64,000 nt of DNA from NCBI GenBank assembly GCA_021841025.1, contig JAKBWA010000010.1, forward strand, positions 1 to 64,000. Direction: 5' to 3'. Positions 56,514-64,000 of this stretch are shown in pieces. The position numbers and the translations under genes are program-made. Each line of letters opens with the position of its first letter. Position 1 is the stretch's first letter. This stretch comes from Bacillota bacterium. GTDB taxonomy: Bacteria; Bacillota; Sulfobacillia; Sulfobacillales; Sulfobacillaceae. Below the pieces are notes generated by a model. That model was not told where the DNA came from, searched no databases, and saw only the letters and a list, made by a program, of their open reading frames with translations.

Positions 56514-57143
56514 TTATCCGGCACTTCCACCCGATGAGCTAGAAGAGGGCTTAGATGAAGAAGACGAACCACCGGAAGAAGACGCCCCCCCTGACGAAGA
56601 AGAGGACTTCCCGGAACTGCTTGTAGATGATGACGATGACGCCATTTTGACCAGACTCATTTTCACTGCAGTATCAATCATGGTGGTAATTTGCGGTGAA
56701 CTTAAAGATTTTGTCACTTCAGTCTCCATTGTCTTTTGAAACGCAGGGCTACTCATCACTTGCATGACCGCCTTTCCCAGCTCTGACTGTCCAGCCGTCG
56801 TCATTAAGGCCTGTTGCAGCTGGCTCGTCGATATCGTCTCCGCGATGAGCCGCTGCATCCGGGGCGTTTCCATTTCATCGCGCACAGCCTTTTGTATTTC
56901 CATGGGAGGAGCCGAACCTGATGAGGAACCAGATGCTCCTCCGCCATTTGTTGACGAACCGCCCTGGGACGCTGAACCAGATCCGCCCTTGGACGACGTT
57001 GAATCCGAGCTCGACCCTCCACTTTTACCAGTGGATGCCGTGCTTGAGTGCTCAGGAGATGGGGCTCCCATCGTAAAACTGCAAGCGGGCGTCACCATCA
57101 CCATCACACTCATAAGAGTTACCCCCCAAAACTTCCACAACAT
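56514..57143 (-). CDS. Serine/glycine-rich lipoprotein resembling GerD
   Basis: This protein of about 209 residues has a signal peptide ending in VTPAC (lipobox-like), a Ser/Gly/Thr-rich linker, a helical core (about 75-170) with MQRLIAETISTSQLQQAL and MSSPAFQKTM, and a Ser-rich tail. The core pattern recalls GerD, the spore-germination lipoprotein scaffold. The low-complexity ends vary easily. I take ATG 57143, with GGAGGAGG upstream; the frame opens at 57170. It lies just downstream of purD on the same strand. Confidence 0.55.
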   Translation of the reverse strand: MLWKFWGVTLMSVMVMVTPACSFTMGAPSPEHSSTASTGKSGGSSSDSTSSKGGSGSASQGGSSTNGGGASGSSSGSAPPMEIQKAVRDEMETPRMQRLIAETISTSQLQQALMTTAGQSELGKAVMQVMSSPAFQKTMETEVTKSLSSPQITTMIDTAVKMSLVKMASSSSSTSSSGKSSSSSGGASSSGGSSSSSKPSSSSSGGSAG

Positions 57144-57214
57144 CACCCGTCGAATGCCTCCTCCGAACACAACATGATTGTGTATTCAGAGTGCCCTAAA
57201 CCGATGAAACTTAC

Positions 57215-58492
57215 TCAGTGGATCCCTTCTCGCGCAATGTCATCCCGGTATTGGCTTTGGGGAAAACGGATGGCTGCAACTTGCCGGTAACTTTGTTCCC
57301 GGGCAGCATCCAGCTGGGAGCCCACGCCCACTACGGTTAACACGCGACCCCCTTTGGCTTGCAAATGCCCGTTATCACGCACTGTAGCCCCGTGGAATAC
57401 TAACCCGCCGGGGGATGAATCGATGTCCACGAATTGACCGGTTACGGGCTGCCTGGGATATCCTTCGGATGCCATCACCACAGCTACGGCAGCTTTTTCT
57501 GGATCCGGCATACGCATCTCCAACAAATGTCCCTGGCCTAACGCCCACCACCACGCCGTCCAGGGAATGTTTAAAACAGGGATCATCACCTCAGTCTCGG
57601 GATCTCCCAAACGCACGTTAAATTCCAGCACTTTGGGTCCATCTGAAGTCATCATGAGTCCCACATACAAGATTCCCCGATAAAGCAAGCTTTCTTGCGC
57701 GATGGCTTGAACAACCGGTCTCAAAATCGTGTCGTCAATCTTTTTCCGTTCCTGGGAGCTCAACCAGTCGACGGGAGCATAAGCGCCCATACCCCCGGTA
57801 TTTGGACTATGAGGATCGGCGTTCAAACGTTTGTAGTCTTGCGCTAATGGCAACCAGACATAGTCCTTGCCATTGGTGAGAATATGCACAGACACTTCAC
57901 GCCCGACAAGGCATTCTTCGGCGAGGATCCCATCATCATAGACGTGCGGATCGCCACTCCACCGGGCAATCGCTTCCAACCCCTCGTCACGGTCCGTCGC
58001 AACCACAACGCCTTTACCTTGGGCCAGCCGGCTTTGTTTTAACACGAGTGGCCATATCTCGCGCGTCATAAGAAACTTCTGCAATTCGTCCGGATTATAA
58101 AAAATTTTCCATGAGGCCGTCGGAATCCCATAACGGTTCATAAACCGTTTCGCAAAGGTCTTGCTGCTCTCTAACCGGGCCGCTTGTTGTGAGGGGCCTA
58201 CGACGACATGTCCTTGACCGCGCAACATATCGGCCACACCTTGAGCCAATGGGTCTTCTGGGCCTACCACCACCAACAAACACCCTTTGTCTTCTGCCCA
58301 CCGGGCAATATCACTAGGAGTGTAAGCCGGGACACATATGGCGAAGTCCGCAATGCCGGCATTTCCAGGCGCCGCGTAAATAGGCCCAGATGGCGCATCT
58401 TGGGAAATGCCCCATAAGATGGCGTGTTCACGAGCCCCTTGGCCGATCACCAAAATTCCCGAAATCTTTGATTGCGGCAATAAACCCGTCAT
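57215..58492 (-). CDS. purD: Phosphoribosylamine-glycine ligase
   Basis: PurD, 425 residues, joins 5-phosphoribosylamine with glycine using ATP (second step of de novo purine synthesis). It is an ATP-grasp enzyme: ILVIGQGAREHAILW, VVVGPEDPLAQGVAD, SRLAQGKGVVVATD, NTGGMGAYAPVDW and EFNVRLGDPETEV. It is the last gene of the pur operon, 18 nt after purH. Motifs are intact. Confidence 0.95.
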   Translation of the reverse strand: MTGLLPQSKISGILVIGQGAREHAILWGISQDAPSGPIYAAPGNAGIADFAICVPAYTPSDIARWAEDKGCLLVVVGPEDPLAQGVADMLRGQGHVVVGPSQQAARLESSKTFAKRFMNRYGIPTASWKIFYNPDELQKFLMTREIWPLVLKQSRLAQGKGVVVATDRDEGLEAIARWSGDPHVYDDGILAEECLVGREVSVHILTNGKDYVWLPLAQDYKRLNADPHSPNTGGMGAYAPVDWLSSQERKKIDDTILRPVVQAIAQESLLYRGILYVGLMMTSDGPKVLEFNVRLGDPETEVMIPVLNIPWTAWWWALGQGHLLEMRMPDPEKAAVAVVMASEGYPRQPVTGQFVDIDSSPGGLVFHGATVRDNGHLQAKGGRVLTVVGVGSQLDAAREQSYRQVAAIRFPQSQYRDDIAREGIH

Positions 58493-58510
58493 TGTCTATT
58501 CCCTCCTCCC

Positions 58511-60040
58511 TTAGTGGCGAAAATGCCGCTCTCCCGTAAAGTAGAGTGGTATTTGATACAGATTGGCTTGTTCGATGGATTCGTTGTCCCGTAGCGATCC
58601 GCCCGGTTGAATTACCAAACCAATACGGTATTTCGCCGCTTCCTTCATAACATCCCCGAAGGGGAAAAACGCATCAGACGCAAGAACAGCTCCGGCAGCT
58701 TTCTCCTTAGCTTGTTCTAAAGCCTGACGGGCAGCATCGATTCGGTTGGTGTGCCCTCCCCCAATTCCCACAGTCATTCCGTCTTTCACGACAACAATCG
58801 CATTTGACTTGACAAATGCAACCGTCGTCCACGCCAACATGAGATCCGTCTTCCACGAGGCGAGATCCGTCTTAGGACCCCCGGCATGTTTCAGTATGTC
58901 AAATGGCAGCGTCACGACATCGCGCGTTTGAACTAAGAATCCGCCTTGAATAGTGCGGAGTTCTTCGGAATAGGCTGGTAACTCAAAGGGCATCGCAAGA
59001 ACTCGCAAATTTTTCTTTTTGGCCAAAACAGCGAGGGCATCCCGGGTGTAATCTTCAGCAATGACAACTTCCAGAAAGAGACTAATTAGACGCTGCGCCA
59101 GGTGTTCATCAACTGTTCCTTTCACAGCCACGATGCCTCCGAAAATCGACACCGGATCGCTTTCATAGGCCTTGATGTAAGCCTCTTCCAAAGTCGTGCC
59201 CAAGCCCACTCCTGAGGGAGTTTGGTGTTTGATTGCAACCGCATTCGGGGCGGGCAAGCTCGATGCAAGACGCCACGCAGTATCGGCATCAGCCAGATTA
59301 TTGTATGATAGCCCTTTCCCTTGATAAAGGGTGGCATTTTGAAATCCTGTTTGTCCAGCAACAGCATAGAAAGCGGCAGATTGATGAGGGTTTTCTCCAT
59401 AGCGCAATTCGCCCCATCGTTGTCCGGTAATTGTAAAGACTTCCTGGGTAACAGGCCTCACAGGCGGATCCGTCCATTGGCTCAAAGCGCCGGCAATCAC
59501 AGCATCATAGTGGGCAATATGAGAAAAAGCCTCTTGGGCACGGCTCAACCTGTCCGTGATAGACATTTCTGCCACCGGCACCCGTAATGCTTCCGGATAT
59601 TGCCGGGGGTCCACCAAAACCAAGGTGCGGACGTAATTTTTTGCCGCAGCACGGATCAGCGATACTCCTCCAATATCAATTTCCTCGATCAGTTGGTCCC
59701 TACTGGCGCCTTCTTGCCAACGGGTTTCGAAAGGATACAAATTCACAACCACCGCAGCAATCTTGGGTGCTCCGATGCTTTCACGATCCTTTGCATCGTC
59801 AGTGGTTTCGCGGGACAAAATACCTGCATAAATGCGGGGATGAAGCGTCTTTACCCGTCCCGACAAAATCTCGGAAAATCCGGTGAGGTCTTCCAAAGGC
59901 GTAACGTCAATGCCTTCATTTTGCAAAAATCGGTAGGTGCCTCCACTGGCTAAAAGTTTGATACCTTGGGCCAAAAACCCCCGTGCCAATTCCGCTAATC
60001 CCGTTTTGTCACTAACACTCAATATTGCCCATTGATCCAT
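58511..60040 (-). CDS. purH: AICAR transformylase/IMP cyclohydrolase
   Basis: PurH, about 509 residues, performs the last two steps to IMP. The N-terminal cyclohydrolase domain shows AILSVSDKTGLAELARGF and GRVKTLHPRIYAGIL; the transformylase domain shows RYGENPHQSAAF, NAVAIKHQTPSGVG and SNAIVVVKDGMTVGIG(G). ATG 60040 follows GGAAGGAG; the frame opens 18 nt earlier. It overlaps purN by 22 nt. Confidence 0.96.
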   Translation of the reverse strand: MDQWAILSVSDKTGLAELARGFLAQGIKLLASGGTYRFLQNEGIDVTPLEDLTGFSEILSGRVKTLHPRIYAGILSRETTDDAKDRESIGAPKIAAVVVNLYPFETRWQEGASRDQLIEEIDIGGVSLIRAAAKNYVRTLVLVDPRQYPEALRVPVAEMSITDRLSRAQEAFSHIAHYDAVIAGALSQWTDPPVRPVTQEVFTITGQRWGELRYGENPHQSAAFYAVAGQTGFQNATLYQGKGLSYNNLADADTAWRLASSLPAPNAVAIKHQTPSGVGLGTTLEEAYIKAYESDPVSIFGGIVAVKGTVDEHLAQRLISLFLEVVIAEDYTRDALAVLAKKKNLRVLAMPFELPAYSEELRTIQGGFLVQTRDVVTLPFDILKHAGGPKTDLASWKTDLMLAWTTVAFVKSNAIVVVKDGMTVGIGGGHTNRIDAARQALEQAKEKAAGAVLASDAFFPFGDVMKEAAKYRIGLVIQPGGSLRDNESIEQANLYQIPLYFTGERHFRH

Positions 60041-60630
60041 GATTTCGACTCCTTCCAAATTACCTGATTGCCTTCCAGCGCCACGAGTCCTAAGTCCACA
60101 GCATCTACGATCCGGGGATACAACTGATGTTCATGATAGTGAATTCGCATGCGCAGATCATCCACGGTATCCTCGCGGTAGCGCGGGACCGCCGCTTGGG
60201 CAATGATCGGACCCGTATCATGACCATTGTCAACAAAATGAACCGTCACACCCGTCCAAAATACTCCGTAATCAAACGCCTGTTCGATGGCATTGAGTCC
60301 GGGAAAGGCAGGGAGGAGTGCAGGGTGCAGATTAATGGCTCGTCCCAGGTAGTAATTGACGGTGGATGAATCCAACCATCGCAAATATCCTGCTAAAGCC
60401 AAAGCCTCGATTCCCTCGTCATTTAGAAGGTTAAGAAGCGCTTGGTCGTATGCTTGCCTTGTAGCAAAACTTTTGGGAAGAAGGGTTTTGCTGGGAATTC
60501 CGAATTTTTGAGCCACCTCGAGCGCACGAACATTCGCTTTGTGAGACACTACCAAAGAAATCGGATTTCCGTACTCCAGCATTGCTTCCAAATTACTGCC
60601 ATAACCTCCCACTAGCGCCGCCCACTTCAC
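60019..60630 (-). CDS. purN: GAR formyltransferase
   Basis: PurN, 203 residues, transfers formyl from 10-formyl-THF to GAR. It has ALVGGYGSNLEAMLEY (phosphate loop), LAGYLRWLDSS, NLHPALLPAFPGLNA and the catalytic TVHFVDNGHDTGPII with Asn/His/Asp. Its start overlaps the purM stop by 4 nt. Motifs are intact. Confidence 0.95.
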   Translation of the reverse strand: MKWAALVGGYGSNLEAMLEYGNPISLVVSHKANVRALEVAQKFGIPSKTLLPKSFATRQAYDQALLNLLNDEGIEALALAGYLRWLDSSTVNYYLGRAINLHPALLPAFPGLNAIEQAFDYGVFWTGVTVHFVDNGHDTGPIIAQAAVPRYREDTVDDLRMRIHYHEHQLYPRIVDAVDLGLVALEGNQVIWKESKSWINGQY

Positions 60631-61658
60631 GTCCAGATCACTCCTTGTTTCTCGCTGGTTTGAACAATCCGGCCAATGGCGTATGACTTAATGCCTTGGT
60701 CTTCCAAAACAGATTGCGCGGATTCGAGGTGCTTTGGAGCAATTACCACCGTGAACCCAATCCCGTCATTAAACGTTCGACGCCACTCATCATCATCCAC
60801 GGGACCTAATTTCTGTATCCATTGCATCAAGGCAGTGCGAGGCCACGAACGCGAATCAATCATTGCGGCAAATCCTTGAGGAAGTGTCCTGGGCACGTTC
60901 TCTGTCAGACCGCCCCCGGTAATGTGAGCCATGGCTTTAACAGACACCCGGGTCCACAGCGTTTGAACAGCCTGGACATAAATTTGAGTCGGAGTCAGAA
61001 AGCTCTCACCTAAGGTTGTGGGCTCTATTTCCGGATAACTTCGGTTCCAGTCCAACTGGTTATCCCGCACAATTTTCCGCAAGAGCGCATAGCCATTGGA
61101 ATGAAATCCACTAGAAGCCAGACCTAAAAGCACGTCCCCTTCCTCCACGGGTTCGGGTGGTGTATAAGCTTGACGTCCCACGCAAAATCCCGCCAAATCA
61201 AAATGAGTGGGCTGGTACAGATCAGGCAACTCCGCAGTTTCCCCGCCCAAAAGCGTACAATGTGCCCGCATACAGCCTTCGGCTACACCCTGGATAAGCT
61301 GTTCAATTGTGCTGGGAACAATTTCATGAGTAGCAATGTAATCTAAAAAGAATAAAGGTTCTCCACCTTGCGCCAAAATATCGTTAACATTCATAGCGAC
61401 AAGGTCTATACCGATAGTATCCACTTTGCTTAATTCTTGAGCAATCAGCAGTTTGGAACCCACACCGTCAGCACCGGCCAACAACACTCCGGATTGTTGC
61501 CATGCAAAGGAACCGGCAAACCCTCCGACCCCTACTACGACTTCAGGGCGATAGGTTTTAAGTGCCCAGGGCTGAATTCTTCGTACAGCTTCATTGCCCC
61601 GGTCAATATCGACGCCGGCGTCTTTATATCCCAATGACTTCCTGTTTCGACCTGTCAT
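60627..61658 (-). CDS. purM: AIR synthetase
   Basis: PurM, 343 residues from ATG 61658, closes FGAM to AIR. Motifs are KSLGYKDAGVDIDRGNEAVR, VGVGGFAGSF, GADGVGSKL, MNVNDILAQGGEPLFFLDY and HITGGGLTENVPR. Frame continues 61 codons further upstream inside purF, but the 343-residue form is the normal length and lies 4 nt after the purF stop with a GGCGG site. Confidence 0.95.
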   Translation of the reverse strand: MTGRNRKSLGYKDAGVDIDRGNEAVRRIQPWALKTYRPEVVVGVGGFAGSFAWQQSGVLLAGADGVGSKLLIAQELSKVDTIGIDLVAMNVNDILAQGGEPLFFLDYIATHEIVPSTIEQLIQGVAEGCMRAHCTLLGGETAELPDLYQPTHFDLAGFCVGRQAYTPPEPVEEGDVLLGLASSGFHSNGYALLRKIVRDNQLDWNRSYPEIEPTTLGESFLTPTQIYVQAVQTLWTRVSVKAMAHITGGGLTENVPRTLPQGFAAMIDSRSWPRTALMQWIQKLGPVDDDEWRRTFNDGIGFTVVIAPKHLESAQSVLEDQGIKSYAIGRIVQTSEKQGVIWT

Positions 61659-61662
61659 CTCA

Positions 61663-63066
61663 TTAATTGCCGCCTTTCGTGACACTGAGAGGAGTACTCG
61701 TTTCATCTTGTAAGGGCACGGGATAACCTGCTCCAAAACATGCCATGCACCAACCGCCTTGAGACAGCCCCGCTTTGAGGCCCCCCAAAGATAAATAGGC
61801 CAGGGAATCGGCGCCGACCGCCTTCCGAATCTGCTCAACATTCATATTACGCGCCGCCAACTCCGTAGCCCGGGATGTGTCTATGCCGTAATAACACGGA
61901 TCGGTGTAAGGAGGTGACGCGATTCGCATGTGCACCTCCTTGGCCCCGGCATGGCGCAGAATTTGAATTAAATGCCGCGATGTGGTTCCCCGCACCAAAC
62001 TGTCATCAACTAATACAATACGCTTCCCGTCGACAACTTCTTTGACAGCAGACAGTTTTAATTGCACACCGGCTTCTCGAAGAGCTTGATTCGGAGTAAT
62101 GAAAGTCCTGGCGACATAGCGGTTCTTGACCAACCCCATGTCAAATGGAAGATTACGGGCCTTAGCATATCCCATCGCGGCCGGGGTGCTAGAGTCTGGC
62201 ACCCCGATGACAACATCCGCATCGACGGGAGCCTCTTTCGCCAGTATTTCACCCAGCCGGCGTCGCACCATATGCGTGCTTTGGCCTTCCATACGCGAGT
62301 CTGGACGGGCAAAGTAGATCATTTCGAAACTGCATAGAGCACGGCCTGTCTCAAAACTTACAAACCGATCACTTTCAATGTGACTCTCCCGAATTGTGAT
62401 CAATTCCCCGGGCTCAATCTCCCGAACATAATGCGCGCGAATCGCATCGAAAGCACAAGATTCGGAAGCCAAAACATACGCACCTTCCTCGGTTCTGCCG
62501 AGAGCCAAGGGGCGAATGCCCCGGGGATCACGGGCACCATATAAAGCATCTTGCGTCAAAACAGTAAATGCAAATCCCCCTAGAAGTTTGGCCAAGGATT
62601 CCTTAAGCGCCTCGTAAAATGAGTCGCGCCCACTTCTGGCTATGAGATGAGCGAGCACCTCACTGTCTGTGGTTCCTTGAAAGATAGCTCCTTCTTTTTC
62701 CAGTTGTTGCCGAAGATTGGCACCATTCACCAGGTTGCCATTTTGACCCAGGGCTAGAAGGCCAAAACGCGTTTTCATCAACAGAGGTTGAGCATTCACA
62801 ATGGATGATTCCCCCGTCGTGGAATACCGGACATGGCCCATAGCAGCAAAGCCCAAACGCTGGCTTTCGGTCTCCACCTTAAGCGCTTCGGTTACAAGCC
62901 CCATCCCTTTATGGACCGTAATTTCCTCCTTATGCAAGACCGCCAGCCCCGCGCTCTCTTGCCCGCGATGCTGAAGGCTAAACGTACCCCAATACGACTT
63001 TAATGCCGCCTGGCTGTCCCCAAAGATCCCAAAAACCCCGCATTCATCATGCAACTCGTCTGCCAT
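61663..63066 (-). CDS. purF: Glutamine PRPP amidotransferase
   Basis: PurF, 467 residues, makes phosphoribosylamine from PRPP and glutamine. The Ntn catalytic Cys follows a short propeptide (MADELHDE-CGVFGIFG). The PRPP loop is IVLVDDSLVRGTTSRH, and C-terminal cysteines (GGWCMACFG) fit the Fe-S-containing Firmicutes type. It lies 2 nt after the partial purL. Motifs are intact. Confidence 0.96.
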   Translation of the reverse strand: MADELHDECGVFGIFGDSQAALKSYWGTFSLQHRGQESAGLAVLHKEEITVHKGMGLVTEALKVETESQRLGFAAMGHVRYSTTGESSIVNAQPLLMKTRFGLLALGQNGNLVNGANLRQQLEKEGAIFQGTTDSEVLAHLIARSGRDSFYEALKESLAKLLGGFAFTVLTQDALYGARDPRGIRPLALGRTEEGAYVLASESCAFDAIRAHYVREIEPGELITIRESHIESDRFVSFETGRALCSFEMIYFARPDSRMEGQSTHMVRRRLGEILAKEAPVDADVVIGVPDSSTPAAMGYAKARNLPFDMGLVKNRYVARTFITPNQALREAGVQLKLSAVKEVVDGKRIVLVDDSLVRGTTSRHLIQILRHAGAKEVHMRIASPPYTDPCYYGIDTSRATELAARNMNVEQIRKAVGADSLAYLSLGGLKAGLSQGGWCMACFGAGYPVPLQDETSTPLSVTKGGN

Positions 63067-63068
63067 GG

Positions 63069-64000
63069 CTACCCTCCATAACCGTCCCGAAATACTTTCT
63101 GCAGTGTTGTTCTCGCAAATCGATACGGACGTCTTGCGCGAATGATAAGCTCAGAATCAGGCACTACTTTCCCGATGACATCCGCTTGCGCAATAGATTT
63201 GACCGCCTCCGCCACCCCACTTGTAGTTGTGGGATCGCAAAACATCAGAAATTGTCCCGATGCCTCGCTAAACAATTGTCTTACCGCATCTTCTGCCGGC
63301 ACAGTAATTTCCATTCCCGAAGGCACTGACATATTCAAAAGAGATTTGGCCAACGCAACAAACAGCCCTCCCTGGCCAATCATACGAATCGCACAGGATG
63401 GCATTTTCTGTGTAACATCAGCTAACGCCTGATATAAGGCGTCAAGACGTTCGAGTTCAGGACGCGGATATGCGCTCAGTTTATGGAAGAGGAATTCAAA
63501 GACACTGCCGCCGAGGCTCCATTCCTCACCGAGATGGATATGCACCACATCCATCTCCTCTTGCCAAGGGGAATCAAGAACGGGGTGTAACGGATGAGGA
63601 TGACGTCCGACTGCTCCAATAACCACCGTGGGCCAGATTGACTCTCCGCGTGTTTCATTGTGCAACGATACGTTCCCGCCGGTCACCGGCACCTTAAAGG
63701 TTTTACTAGCGTCCGCTACACCCGCTATCAACCCGGTGAGATCCCGAAACACCTCATCCTTATCAGGGTTTCCCGCGTTAATGCCGTCTGTCAACCCCAA
63801 AACCTCTGCTCCTTGACTCGCCAGTAGTCCCACCACACGGCTGACTGCAGCGACCCCGCCGCTATAGGAGTCTACGGCTGCATAACGCCCAGGTCCCGAA
63901 ACCGCAATGGCCAGTCCCTCTTGCGATCCTTTTACGCGTAAAATCGCCAGATCATGGCTAGGTCCCCACACGGTATTGGTCAAAATCATAGAGTCATAGC
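63069..64000 (-). CDS. purL: FGAM synthase, large subunit (partial)
   Basis: The C-terminal part of PurL is visible; the 5' end is beyond the window. The frame is open to the right edge. Motifs include WGPSHDLAILRVKGS, GLTDGINAGNPDKDEVFRDL and VPVTGGNVSLHNETRG, as in the second half of the ATP-dependent amidoligase converting FGAR to FGAM. It is directly followed by purF in the same operon. Confidence 0.93.
   Translation of the reverse strand, partial: YDSMILTNTVWGPSHDLAILRVKGSQEGLAIAVSGPGRYAAVDSYSGGVAAVSRVVGLLASQGAEVLGLTDGINAGNPDKDEVFRDLTGLIAGVADASKTFKVPVTGGNVSLHNETRGESIWPTVVIGAVGRHPHPLHPVLDSPWQEEMDVVHIHLGEEWSLGGSVFEFLFHKLSAYPRPELERLDALYQALADVTQKMPSCAIRMIGQGGLFVALAKSLLNMSVPSGMEITVPAEDAVRQLFSEASGQFLMFCDPTTTSGVAEAVKSIAQADVIGKVVPDSELIIRARRPYRFARTTLQKVFRDGYGG

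Noticed and set aside
56473-56739. Rightward 88-codon acidic ORF, Asp/Glu/Pro-rich
   Set aside because: It is the antisense of the Ser-rich tail of the GerD-like gene; repetitive Ser codons read as acidic residues on the other strand. It lacks a ribosome site and a family match.
60627-61841. PurM of 404 residues
   Set aside because: The first 61 residues overlap purF and are not PurM-like; ATG 61658 gives the standard length.

Overview
The window is chromosomal DNA from a moderately thermophilic or acidophilic-looking member of the Bacillota. My best guess is a Sulfobacillus-like organism; this rests on gene content and protein style, not on a search. Supporting signs are Gram-positive style AGGAGG ribosome sites with many GTG/TTG starts, yerC/pcrA/ligA and gatCAB in Firmicutes order, a GerD-like spore-germination lipoprotein, S-box and B12 riboswitches, and a roughly 50% GC genome with short intergenic gaps. 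No tRNA, rRNA, CRISPR array or intact insertion sequence was seen.

Layout. 0-8 kb: the start of a truncated gene, a two-domain rhodanese, a kdpFABC potassium-pump operon led by two tiny membrane-peptide genes (too short for routine gene calling), and a divergent NarL-type histidine kinase/response regulator pair. 8-11.5 kb: an S-box (SAM-I) riboswitch, a 0.6 kb non-coding stretch rich in palindromes, metY, and an O-methyltransferase-like gene. 11.7-14.3 kb: three Tad-type motor genes (cpaF, tadB, tadC). 14.3-15.8 kb: a graveyard of two toxin-antitoxin modules (DUF433/DUF5615 and MntA/HepT), with frameshifts I could reconstruct. 16-32.2 kb: one long B12-riboswitch-controlled operon that builds the corrin ring, with the anaerobic CbiX/CbiD/CbiG route plus a CobN/ChlID-type chelatase. 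32.3-34.9 kb: two fluoride channels, an aldolase/CMD pair and a PadR-like regulator. 34.8-40.1 kb: a compact operon that mixes type IV secretion parts (VirB2, VirB6, VirB3/PrgI, TraC-like, VirB4) with Tad-type parts (CpaB-like SAF, and a CpaE-like protein without a P-loop). 40.3-57 kb: housekeeping genes (thioesterase, amino-acid permease, 23S rRNA methyltransferase, gatCAB, orphan oligopeptide ABC ATPases, ligA, pcrA, yerC). 55.7-56.4 kb: a peroxiredoxin gene with an in-frame TGA exactly at the peroxidatic cysteine codon, almost certainly selenocysteine. 57-64 kb: purine operon purL(partial)-F-M-N-H-D.

The most striking items are the putative selenocysteine peroxiredoxin with its own hairpin and a Fur/PerR-like operator, the hybrid T4SS/Tad operon with a possibly pseudoknotted leader, and the decayed toxin whose 3' remnant runs in frame into the cpaF gene and would mislead automated start calling.
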